The notes under the pieces: generated by a model
Database searches by the model: none
The model's input: only the letters and a program-made list of their open reading frames with translations
Told to the model about the DNA's origin: nothing
Program-made: the position numbers and the translations under genes
From: Entoloma clypeatum
Lineage: Eukaryota > Basidiomycota > Agaricomycetes > Agaricales > Entolomataceae
Length of the DNA: 64,000 nt
Assembly: GCA_963565915.1 (NCBI GenBank)
Contig: OY751485.1
Coordinates: forward strand, 4,774,001-4,838,000
Direction of reading: 5' to 3'
Shown here: positions 21,801 to 31,249 of the stretch, piece by piece
Numbering within the stretch: the stretch's first letter is position 1
Layout of the letters: each line of letters starts with the position of its first letter

Positions 21801-24485
21801 ATCGACGATTTCCATTTGGAAGATAACGACACACATGGTCCTGGCGGTCCACATTACCCGCATGATTCAGGAACTCATGATGATGATTGTAACCTCCCTG
21901 AAACAAATAGCGACCAAACTGGTCAGCTTCCCGAAGGTTCTACTCAGACTTCTGATAGAACGAACAGACAGGACACAGCTGAAAATCAGCAGTGGGTTCC
22001 TCGGACTCGCAATTCAGGAAAATGTGTGCGCAATGACGCACCAGATGATAGTCACACCTTACCAGGTGATCATCACCCACAGACTGATTGTCCTCGTCGA
22101 ACTCGGGTTTTACCCCAACGTCCTGGAAATGTTTACGGGAATAACCCGGCTGAGGCTTTATGTCAAAATCAGCGTGATTGGAGCAGAACCGTTCAGGAAG
22201 ATTCGCGGAGATACACCTATAATCCCCGAACAGAGTCTAGAAACCAGCAATCTGGCGCTGTTCCATCAACTAGCTCCGCTGATCCTCAGATGTATCAGAA
22301 CAATTCCACTCTGAGTTTATCGGATGTAAATATGGAGGAATCACTCTATATTAGGGAAGGGGGAGGACAGTCACAAATGCTTGCGCACTTGCTATCTAGG
22401 GCAATCCCTGCATATGACGAAATTCCACAAGACCCAAAGTCTTGGCAAATGAAGGACATAAATAAGCTACCTGAAAAGGAAAAGCTTGAATGGAAAGCAG
22501 CATGCTGCGAGGAACTAGAGGCCCTCCGGAAGCGCAATGTCTTTGAATTGGTTGACCTACCTAAAGGTCGTAAAACCATCAGAAATCGATGGGTATTCGA
22601 CATCAAAACTGATGGACGAAAGAAGGCACGACTCGTTGCCAAGGGTTTCTCACAGATCGAGAGTATCGATTTTGATGAGATCTTCTCACCCGTGATACGC
22701 TTTGAAACTATCCGGATCCTCTTCGCCATAGCTGTGCTTGAGGGGTGGGTGATTGAAGGCATAGACGTAAAGTCGGCTTTCCTCTATGGCGAGCTTGACA
22801 AGGAAATCTATATGAATCAACCCGAAGGCTTTGTTGTCAAAGGCCAAGAACGGAAAGTAATCCGTTTATTAAAAGCACTCTATGGCCTAAAACAGGCTGC
22901 GAGAGCGTGGTGGATCGTGCTCAATGCATCAATGGAGAAGCTAGGTTTTACCAGATGTAGAACCAACTCAGGCATCTTTGTTTACCACAACAAGCAGACA
23001 GGCGACTTAATAATCGCTCTGGTCTATGTTGATGACGGCCTGTTTATGGGATCAAACCCAGGTCTTGTTCGCAAGATCAAATCTGACTTTATGATAAAAT
23101 GGGAAAGTTGTGATCTTGGTATTGCCAAAGAGTTCTTACGTATGAGGATACAACAAGACTGTTATGGTTGACAAACCCATGCAATGCTTAGGCAGAGAGG
23201 CTTAAGTAGCAAAGGCGGATACCAAGGTGATTGCTAGATCTGGGGAATACATGCAATGTATGTACCCTATATATACTAGAAGGTCGAGTCATCTAGATGA
23301 CTCTAGAGCGGTTCCGGTCTGACTCCAGAAGCGGACCCGGAGTAGGTGTCTATGGTAACTGCTGCGGCGTGAGTCAGAGTATCTAAGTATAGTCCAATAA
23401 GTAACACGATGTCAAGGATGTGTGAGAGTAACCATCTAGATATGGTAACAATGACCATACTGTAGTGAGTAAGCGGAGGCCGGGGCCCGAATGATGTAAA
23501 AGTGAATAGTAAGCCTGAAACCAATAGATAAGATGAAACTGGCCATTAATCAGATAAGGCCTCTATGTCTTGTATCTTGTCTGAGCGATCAATGCCATGG
23601 ATAGCGAATCCATAACAAAGACTCAAAAAGGCAGATTGTAACAATCGATCAGTCAGAATACCTAAACAAGATCATCAAGCACTTTGGCTTAGAAAATGCA
23701 AAGGCTGCTGACACTCCACTCCCAAAGGGTTATTACCCTGTACCAAATAAGGGGGAGGTGGATCCCACGCTCAAAACAAGGTACCAAATGATCATTGGAT
23801 CGTTGCTGTACTTGTCCATTGGAACAAGACCAGACATTGCATTCGCAGTTGCAAAGATGTCACAGATGGCCGCTAACCCTAGTGAAGAGCATGAGAAATA
23901 CGCTCTGCGGATCATCAGATATCTGATGGTACTCAAGACTATTCTATTGTATATGATGGTCGATCCAAAGCTTCTTTCGAAGCATGGACAGATTCAGATT
24001 GGGCATCAGACCCTTCTGATCAAAAATCCCAATCAGGATATTTCCTTAAACTTGCAGGCGGACTTGTTCTTTGAAAAAGCCGCAAGCAGAAGACAGTGGC
24101 ACATTTGTCCACTGAGGCGGAGATGATTGCTGCCAGTGAATGTTCGCGAGAATGCAAATGGGTTGCTCATCTCTTCAAAGAGCTTGGACTACAGGACATT
24201 GTCAAAATGCCATTCCATGTAGATAACCAAGGCGCGATGTTCAATGTGCAAAACCCAGTCACTGAAGGCAGGACCAAACACATAGCAATCCATCACTTCA
24301 CTATTTGCGACAGAGTTCAAGATGGATTGATCGAACCACGGTTCATTCCAGGAAATGAAAATCTGGCTGATATGTTTACCAAGCCGCTTGGTCACCAGGA
24401 ATTTGAGAAATTCCATGCTCTACTCCGAATGGAGTTTAAAGAGCCTTATACTCCACTTACGAAACCTACCCGGAATTCTAAGTGA
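18837..24485 (+). pseudogene. Copia 1 gag-pol polyprotein, interrupted
   Basis: The ATG at 18837 opens 1444 codons to 23171. Visible in order: a gag region without a zinc knuckle (ends …GKGRGTSAGKTKGKG, basic); the protease motif LDSGASLHF; the pre-integrase HKRFGHP with CKGCALGKM; the integrase catalytic region (HSDL…, FVDDYTSH, DGGGEF, NGHAERFNRTL); and RT with RWVFDIKTDGRKKARLVAKGFSQ and YVDD. Three breaks follow. A solo LTR is inserted at 23160. After it, reading resumes near 23630 (IDQSEYLNKII…, GSLLYLSIGTRPDIAFAVAKMSQ). One base is missing near 23935. A Trp codon of RNase H has become TGA at 24072-24074. RNase H ends with HLSTEAEM…KHIAIHHF…NLADMFTKPL. It cannot make functional RNase H. 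Confidence 0.92.
23160..23617. mobile_element. Solo LTR of a separate retrotransposon family inside Copia 1 pol
   Basis: This 458-bp block begins TGTTATGG and ends CCATAACA. It is flanked by a perfect 5-bp duplication AAGAC (23155-23159 and 23618-23622). It has no coding sequence and cuts the copia RT exactly between MRIQQ and the QKGR continuation. The termini and duplication show that a complete element inserted and then recombined out, leaving one LTR. None of the full elements in this window has this LTR. Confidence 0.9.
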
Positions 24486-24492
24486 GGGGAAG

Positions 24493-24816
24493 TGTTGAAC
24501 ATATCGCCAGATATGTCACATCATGTGCTTTAGTCACAATTACCATATATGTGAGTTTATGGTACAGCCACGGAAACAGGACTCTGTTTATACATTGTTT
24601 GTACATGGTCCGTGCGCATTATAGATTTGTATAAATACCCATGTATTTCTACCACTAGAATCTTAACTCTTGAACATCCAGTTCTCTGAGACGTTGTAGC
24701 TAGTCAGCCTCTTGATTCCACTAACGTCTCTTAACCAGGTTAGTCCAGCTTCCATATGCCTCAATACCGTTATGTCTTGAGCGCCCTTTGGGCTGCCTAC
24801 ATCGGATACTTCATAA
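24493..24816 (+). repeat. Copia 1 3' LTR
   Basis: Same as the 5' LTR apart from about five substitutions. It is preceded by a purine-rich tract (GTGAGGGGAAG) and followed by the duplicated CTTTC. Confidence 0.9.
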
Positions 24817-24844
24817 CTTTCTGGGTCATTCAACACATCCAAGA

Positions 24845-25225
24845 TACTGTAGTATTACGACCATAGATTCATGCCATGTTACGTGTTACGCAATAGGTTC
24901 ACCAGGACGGAGTTCACAAGCCCGCATCACGTGTTACAGTCAGAAATTCATTCATTTTTACCAGATAATCTTGTCAATTTGTGCTCCTGAAGGCTTTAAA
25001 AATTCCACCCTGTCACCATTCAAATAAAAAATAGCATCAAGAGTCAAGGAAACACCGAATCCCAATCACTAGAGCCTCTGGCGTTTCGTAGTCAGAACAA
25101 AAAAATAATATGTTACTTTGGGAACATATTCATGGAGGTATGTTATGCGTTACAGGGGTCATATAGGTTCAGTTCACGATCCCGTGTTACGCATTATGTG
25201 AATCTACGGTCGTAATACTACAGTA
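24845..25225. mobile_element. MITE-like palindromic element
   Basis: The ends are an inverted repeat: CTGTAGTATTACGACC plus about nine further bases on the left match the right end with one mismatch. Each end is next to a TA (24845-24846 and 25224-25225), consistent with a TA target duplication. The interior repeats GTTACG motifs on both arms and has no ORF. It lies in the right arm of the hAT-like element. Confidence 0.65.
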
Positions 25226-25989
25226 GGGCCAATATTTATGAAGTTTGAACCAAGTTTGAACTTCAGGTTCAGGTTCAACCATCTCCCGGACCTGAACCTC
25301 CATACAAGGTTTGGTTCAGCTCAATGGCGGACCTGAACCCCGAACCTGAGATCAGGTTCAGGTTCGGACCAGGTTCGCAAGGTTCGGGAACTGGACTTCG
25401 GCCAGTCTATATGCTGATTATCAAATGATTCATTTTGCTGCAGAATTCGGATGTCGGGAACTTTCAAGGTATGAAGGAGATTTTTTTCGTAAGGGCTTTG
25501 GTTTGTGACACTGTCGCTCTCTTTGGTAGAATGTCAAAGTCCTCAATTCCCCTTCACATGTGTTTGCCTTGATCAACACCACTGCTCTCCTTGTAGATAG
25601 TGTCACTATCAACAACTGTACGTATGACTTGGTTGCGGATGATGGGATAACTCAATATCGCCATGTAGCTCTGGGGAACCTGCCGAACTCTAAAAGTGGT
25701 GGACAGCCAGCCAGTGAGCTTCTGAGGAATTTGTATGAAAGTGTCTCCAGACTCACATGCAACAAACTTAGGACACAAGACTGATGGTTTTGATGTCAGC
25801 GCCAACTTTGTCACAATTCAAAATAGGTGAGTCCACCTGCTTTTTCCTGTACAGTCTTGAAAACCAGGTAGTCAACCTACACTGTATTGTAATTTACGGT
25901 CCAGCGAAGGCATACAGTGTATGGTAAATTATGGAAGCAGCAAATTCGCTACAACACCAGCAAATTTACCACGGTGAACAGCGAAATAA

Positions 25990-26420
25990 TAATGTCACCG
26001 GTGAAGAAAAAATGTTGCCGGTGACAACATACAACAGATCGGCGAATAATCCACTGGCAAAAGACACCACAGTGAAAAACCGGCGAAGGACCGGCAACAA
26101 ACCGGCAACACGGCAACAGGCCATCGGCGAATTGATGACCCATTGGCGAAAGCGAGCCTTGAGTGCCAGCAACACTGCAAATGAAAAGAACGATGCTGAC
26201 GACAGATCAGTGAATAATTCACCGGCAAGAGACACCACAGCAAAAAACCGGCAAAAGACCAGCCACAAATCGGCGACAGGCCATGGGCAAATGAATGGGC
26301 CACCGGCAAAACCAAGCTTTGAGTGCCAGCAACACTGCAAATGAAAAGAACAATGCTAATGACAGATCAGCGAATAATTCACCAGTGACAGACACCATGG
26401 CGAAAAACAGGTGAAAAACT
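25990..26420. repeat. Satellite repeats, left arm of the fold-back element
   Basis: About two and a half copies of a ~160-bp unit. The landmark GAGTGCCAGCAACACTGC occurs at 26161 and 26321. The units contain many CCGGCAA and GGCGAA sub-motifs and are the inverse of the right-arm units. Confidence 0.7.
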
Positions 26421-26649
26421 GGCGAATGTTGGATGATGTGCAACACACACCCATCAAACATGTCAAATACATGTAAACAAATGTTGAAAGATATTGCACA
26501 TCTCCTCATTATATCTACACAGAAACAAGTAATGTTTGATACTATATCAGATGAGTAGGGGAGCATGTTGTATCATCAAGTATGTATTTATTTTAAGAAA
26601 ATTAGCCACAGATTTAAAGTTATAGAGGTCCTATGGTCTGAACCAAATA

Positions 26650-27955
26650 ATAGAAAACAATGCTAATGACAATTCAGCGAATAATTCACTGGCAAAAGAC
26701 ACCACAGCAAAAAACTGGCTGTGGCGACAATGTTCTTTTGCTGGTCAATGAGTCACCATCTCAACGGTTATCTAGGGCATGTGTGCAGTGCCAGCAAAGC
26801 TGTAGACACAGTTGAAAGTGAAGCTTACCAGTATATTTGTTCTAATACACTGTAGAAAGTCTCTCCCCACCACAGAACCATTTGGAGGTTCATTCCCAAT
26901 TATGTGAGGATATGAATAAAGATATGCGGATACCATGTAGAGGTAGAACATGGTGAAAAAAGCTGAAATGTATGTCCTCATCTTTGGCACAGATCATCAT
27001 TTTATGCCTGCAGTGCAATCCGGACACCTGTGTATGGCTATTCTCTAGTGTGAGTAGGTCTCAATGCATCAATAGTAAATGGTGTGATGTATAGATAGGT
27101 GTTAAAAAGTATCAGACAACTTGCACATCAAAAATGTCTATGTATTCATCATCTGGCATTATTATTGTATGGTCAATAAATCTATAGATGATTGTATAGG
27201 GTGTATCAGATGTACATCTACTTGATACAAAAAGTTCCAAGAGAATCCATGCCATGTGGAAGACTGGAGATAAGACTTTGTCCAAAATATGTCTCAGAAT
27301 CCCACGTGCATAACAATGATAGTGTTGGGAACGAAATCATGTTTTCTACATTTCCCACTTGATGGGCCACAAATATGCTTGTTAACTAATGGATAGATGC
27401 CTATGAACTCATGAAAAGTATATATACAGTTGGATACTCAAGCTATGTATGATAGAGAATCTGTATTCTGAAATCAAAACACAGGCAAAATCATGATGCA
27501 ACAGTGCATCATGGGTTATTCCAAACACCAAAACCAATGTTTTCCTCCTTTCCCCTTTCCACAACCACTTTAGTCTACATGTACTGTTTGTATACCATTG
27601 AAACATTGTATGTAAACCTCCTCAGACCATTCAACTAAAGTTCAAGGACTTGATAAGGTGAATATGAGCAAAATAGGTCGAAAATTTGACCAAAATCTTT
27701 TATTTCACCTTTGGATTCTCAACATTCAGGGGATCTCAGAACACCTTCATTTTTCAAATTTGGTTCATTCCTTAGGGAGATATGACACTTTTCCTCAAAT
27801 CTGCACATTTGATTATTTCTATCATATCTGGACTTCTAAAAATTATACAAAGTGTGTCACAAGGTGAATACATATGCAGTCATGAGTCTTATTGCTTCAA
27901 ACTATTATTAAATCATGAGGAAGGCACCGTGCAGCCTGCGCGATGTCTTTGGTGC
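26650..27955. other. Unique core of the fold-back element
   Basis: AT-rich DNA with only short ORFs on either strand. I see no transposase, no RNA gene and no internal repeat. It would form the loop if the inverted arms paired. Confidence 0.45.
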
Positions 27956-28349
27956 ATTGTTTACTATTATTTGGTTCAGCCCATGGGACCTCTATAACTT
28001 GGAATCTGTGGCAAAATTTGATAAAATAAATACATACTTGATGATACAACATGCTCCCCTACCTAACTGATATAGTAGAAAAGTTTACTTGTTCCTGTGT
28101 AGAGATAATGAGGAGGATGTGCGATATTTTTGGAGATTTGTTTACATGTATTTGACATGTGTGATGCGTATGTGTCACGCATCATGCAACATTGAACCAC
28201 ACATCCACCCATTACTGACTGTGCAATGAGGAGCACACATGCCAAAAAGCTCAGAATATATACATGGATTTTTATTCAATTAGTCATGAGCAGCACAAAC
28301 TGGTCATAAGCATCAAAAATGGTAAAAAACCATTACATCAGCATGGATT

Positions 28350-29270
28350 AAAGGCTTGCTTTCACTGATGGCCTGTCGCTGGTTTGTCGCTGGTTTTTTG
28401 CCAGTTTTTTGCCGTGGTGTCTTTCGCCGGTCAATGATATGCCGATCTGTCGTTAGCATCATTCTTTTAATTTGCAGTGTCGCTGGCCCTCAAGACTTGC
28501 CTTTGCCAATGGATCATCAATTCGCCGATGGCCTGTTGCCGTGTTGCCGGTCTTTTGCCGGTTTTTCACTGTGGTGTCTTTCGCTGGTGAATTATTTGCC
28601 AATCTGTCGTTAGCATTGTTCTTTGTATATGGAGTGTTGCCGATACTCAAGGCTCGCTTCTGCCAATGGGTCATCAATTCGACGATGGCCTGTCGCCCTC
28701 TCGCCGGTTTGTCGCCGGTCTTTTGCCGGTTTTTTGCCGTAGTGTCTTTCGTCGGTCAATGATATGCCGATCTGTCGTTAGCATCGTTCTTATAATTTGC
28801 AGTGTCGCCGGCCCTCAAGACTTGGTTTTGCCGGTGGCCCATTCATTCGCTGATGGCCTGTCGCCGGTTTGTCGCTGGTCTTTTGTTGGTTTTCACTGTA
28901 GCATCTTTTGCCAGTGAATGATATGCCAATCTGTCATTAGCATTGTTCTTTTCATTTGCAATGTTGCCAGCACTCAAGACTTGGTTTCGCTGGTGGCACA
29001 TTCATTCGCCAATGGCCTGTCGCCGGTTTGTTGCCAGTCTTTCGCCGGTTTTTTGCCGTAGTGTCTTTCGCCAGTCAATGATATGCTGATCTGTTGTTAG
29101 CATCATTTTTTTAATTTGCAGTGTCGCTGGCACTCAAGACTTGGTTTCGCTGGTGGCCCATCCATTCGCCGATGGCCTGTCGCCATGTCGCCGGTTTGTT
29201 GCCGGTCCTTCCCCAGTTTTTTGCCGTGGTGTCTTTTCCTGGTGAATTATTCGCCGATCTGTTGTATGTT
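28350..29270. repeat. Satellite repeats, right arm of the fold-back element
   Basis: At least five copies of the ~160-bp unit. The landmark TTTGCAGTGT or its variants occurs at about 28471, 28631, 28796, 28955 and 29115, so spacing is 159-165 bp. Within each unit GCCGGT recurs at 10-12 bp intervals, a second level of repetition. Confidence 0.75.
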
Positions 29271-29879
29271 GTCACCGGCGACATTTTTTCTTTGCTGGTG
29301 ACATTATTATTTCGCCGTTTGCCGTGGTAAATTCGCTGGTGCTGTAGCGGATTCGCTGCTTCCATAATTTACCATACACTGTATGTCTTCGCTGGACTGT
29401 AAATTACAATACAATGTAGGTTGAGTATGTGTGAAAACATGGGTTCCTAGCGTTGTGATGAATCAGGATGATTATATTGCCATCAAAAAACATCAGGAAA
29501 ACCCTAATTGGTACAATTCATGTCAATGGACATCCACTGGACCAAATGGAAGATCAGTTCATCAGATGGACCAATTACTGCTTCGATGGACACATTGAGG
29601 TTCAAATATTTATCAAATGTAAATATGCTGGTGTACTATTATGAGAGGCTCTTGTCAATTGTCTCCAGCAGTGCGCTCTTGGATGTGATAGTATATCAAT
29701 TGAGTCATAATTACACCTGTAAAAATACATGGAAAATTTTGGAGCTCAAATTATCTATGATAATTAGATCCAGGCGGCGAGGTAGTGGGGAGAGTCAGTG
29801 CAACAGGCTGGTGTACGAAATCAGCAATGGAATGAGTTTAGAGCTTGGGGCCCTGTTAAAGCCACCAGACCTGCCGCCG

Positions 29880-30285
29880 TAGAGAGAAAGGCCATCAGCA
29901 AAATGTCTTTTTACTTGAACTTTTCTAAATGTCTTGAAGCTTCTTGAGCAGTTGCCAATACCTCAAGATGGCATTCAAGGTGTTCAAGACTCTCAAGATA
30001 CCTCTCAAGACTCTTGAGGGTTCACGATTTCCAAGACAATTTTATTGTTCTTGACACTGTCTTGGCCCTTTAAATGCTCAAGTATTCCAAGACATGCAAT
30101 CAAACCTTTCAAGACAAATATCCAAGCATTTAAAACATCTACCCCAGTCTTCAGTCATGCAAGATGCCTCCAAGTGTTTTCAAGTACAGACCCTGCCTCA
30201 AGACAAGGGCAAGTAGTATATTGATGTTTTCAAGTTGATACTAAAGACTGGAGTAAGTAGCCAACAAGAACTTGCAAACTGATAG
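29880..30285. repeat. CAAGA/TCTTG-rich low-complexity stretch
   Basis: CAAGA or its complement recurs more than ten times at irregular spacing, often as CAAGAC or TCAAGA. No ORF, terminal repeat or RNA gene is visible. Confidence 0.45.
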
Positions 30286-30289
30286 AAGG

Positions 30290-30785
30290 CGGAAATGCTG
30301 AGAAAATGGAGTTGGTTATGCATAAGATGTGTAACATAGACAAATAATGTGTAGTTTCCAAATATTACGAACCAAGAGGAGGTGGGGGTGCAGAGGAAAT
30401 GGGGTTGTGTGAGATGCATGATATGGACAATAATGTGTGGTGGTTTGCAAGCATTGCCCAAGGTTGCATCAAGGGGGGTATTTGTGATGCGAGAGGGCCA
30501 AGAAATGGGGCTCTGCATGAGATGCGTAATGTAGCCAGAGGAGGCGGGGAAAGGAGGCACGGGTGCCGAGGAAAGGAGGCGGGAATGTTGAGAAAACAGG
30601 GTTATACATGAGACACACAATATAGACAATAACACGCGGTGGTCTGGAAACATTGCCCCAAGGTTGTAGAGTATTTGTGAGCCGAGAGGGCCGAGAAAAC
30701 AGGGTTCTGCGTAAGATGCGTAATGTAGCCAAGAGGAGGCAGGGGTGCCAAGGAAAGGAGGCAGGAAACGACCTTCCTGTGTTGA
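30290..30785. repeat. ~195-bp tandem repeats, 2.5 copies
   Basis: GATGCGTAATGTAGCCA with a following AGAGGAGG occurs near 30519 and 30711, and GACAATAA…GTGGT…GCATTGCCC-type blocks occur near 30424 and 30620, giving a period of about 195 bp. A more diverged partial copy begins near 30300. It directly abuts the left flank of Gypsy 1. Confidence 0.6.
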
Positions 30786-30817
30786 CAACATGGCTTCATG
30801 GAAGAAGAGGGGGGTTC

Positions 30818-31249
30818 TGTAAGGGCGACCTTACGATCCAAGACTCAAACTCAGATACTTGCAAGGGAGATCCAAAGTTTAGATTGAGCAGTCTGATAAG
30901 TAATACAACACACACCTTGCAAGGGAGATCTGAAGAGAAAGCCCCAAGGATTCCCCTGCAAGCTAGCGAGATAAATAGTAAAATGAGATATGAAATAAGA
31001 GATAAAATGAGACGCATGAATGATGAGCAATGATTGGGAGTAGCGATGAAGGATGAATGGAAACAAGATGAATGATAGTACCTGCGATCCGACGTGCGGA
31101 GTAGCGGATGGGGGCGGAGTCGTCGGATGCGGAGGGGCGGATAAGATGTTGGAGACAGCGGATATGATTGGAAGACATCGGAGATGGGGGAATAGAAAGG
31201 AAAGGAAGAAAGGAAGGAAAAGTGAAAAGTGAAAGTGGTTGCCCTTACA
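30818..31249 (-). repeat. Gypsy 1 3' LTR
   Basis: 432 bp, with many GCGGA/CGGAG words and a GGAA-rich stretch near 31195-31220 that is about 16 bp longer than in the other LTR. Confidence 0.9.

Larger units (their letters stand above)
17648..24816 (+). mobile_element. Copia 1: LTR retrotransposon, damaged
   Basis: Two 324-bp LTRs (17648-17971 and 24493-24816) start TGTTGAAC and end TTCATAA. They are flanked by the 5-bp duplication CTTTC at 17643-17647 and 24817-24821. By eye the LTRs differ at about five positions. The internal part has a tRNA-type primer-binding site, a leader with a short ORF (18447-18743, unknown), and a gag-pol frame in copia order (protease, integrase, RT, RNase H). It is inserted in the hAT-like element and is itself interrupted by a solo LTR. 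Confidence 0.93.
16630..25409. mobile_element. Non-autonomous hAT-like DNA transposon (host of nested elements)
   Basis: The left end starts TATACTGGCCGAAGTCC and the right end, reverse-complemented, starts TAGACTGGCCGAAGTCC, one mismatch in 17. The 8-bp sequence TATGCTGA flanks both ends (16622-16629 and 25410-25417), as expected for hAT transposition. Next to both ends are many GGTTC/GAACC repeats, a subterminal-repeat pattern common in hAT elements. Without the nested copia and MITE the element is only about 1.2 kb, and no transposase reading frame is visible, so it must have been moved in trans. It sits in an intron of the polygalacturonase gene. Confidence 0.8.
25872..29424. mobile_element. 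Large fold-back element with ~160-bp satellite arms
   Basis: The first ~75 bases (from TCAACCTACACTG) are nearly the exact reverse complement of the last ~75. The inverted arms continue inward: the left arm runs to about 26650, and the right arm starts near 27960. Both arms hold matching unique blocks (for example TTGTATCATCAAGTATG at 26568 and its inverse near 28035). The right arm is longer because it carries more copies of a ~160-bp tandem repeat. The centre (about 26650-27950) is single copy. No ORF over 140 residues has recognisable transposase or helicase motifs, and no clean target duplication is visible. It sits in the intron 25827-29450 of the polygalacturonase gene. Confidence 0.75.
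15967..29790 (+). pseudogene. GH28 polygalacturonase split by two intronic transposon insertions
   Basis: Endopolygalacturonases are secreted enzymes that cut pectin. Exon 1 (15967-16048) encodes a signal peptide and CTGTIKSL. Further exons are 16110-16217, 16281-16335, 16448-16505, 16556-16602, 25444-25468, 25530-25617, 25669-25713, 25772-25826 and 29451 onward. Spliced, they read in one frame through GDISFGAKGWVGP, VNGNGHNFDGAGPFYW, MSGTFK/NVKVLNSPSHVFA, LPNSKSGGQPA, TDGFDVSA (family motif TDG) and NQDDYIAI (family motif DD; the usual Cys is Tyr). The intron 16603-25443 holds the hAT-like element and the intron 25827-29450 holds the fold-back element, so neither insertion breaks an exon. 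After about 29490 the sequence degrades: the family GHG motif region reads GHP out of frame, and only scraps such as ITASMDTLRFK and a Cys…TW segment follow. The intron after 16335 uses a GC donor (GCAAGA). The gene is almost certainly dead at its 3' end. Confidence 0.85.

Noticed and set aside
28350..29270. Regularly spaced repeats that could be mistaken for a CRISPR-like array
   Set aside because: Units of ~160 bp are contiguous and diverged, with an inverted copy on the other arm, in a eukaryotic genome; this is a satellite in a fold-back element.
29508..29882. 124-residue plus-strand ORF as a separate gene
   Set aside because: Its TLRF and Cys…TW pieces fit degraded polygalacturonase C-terminal sequence, and it begins where that gene loses frame.
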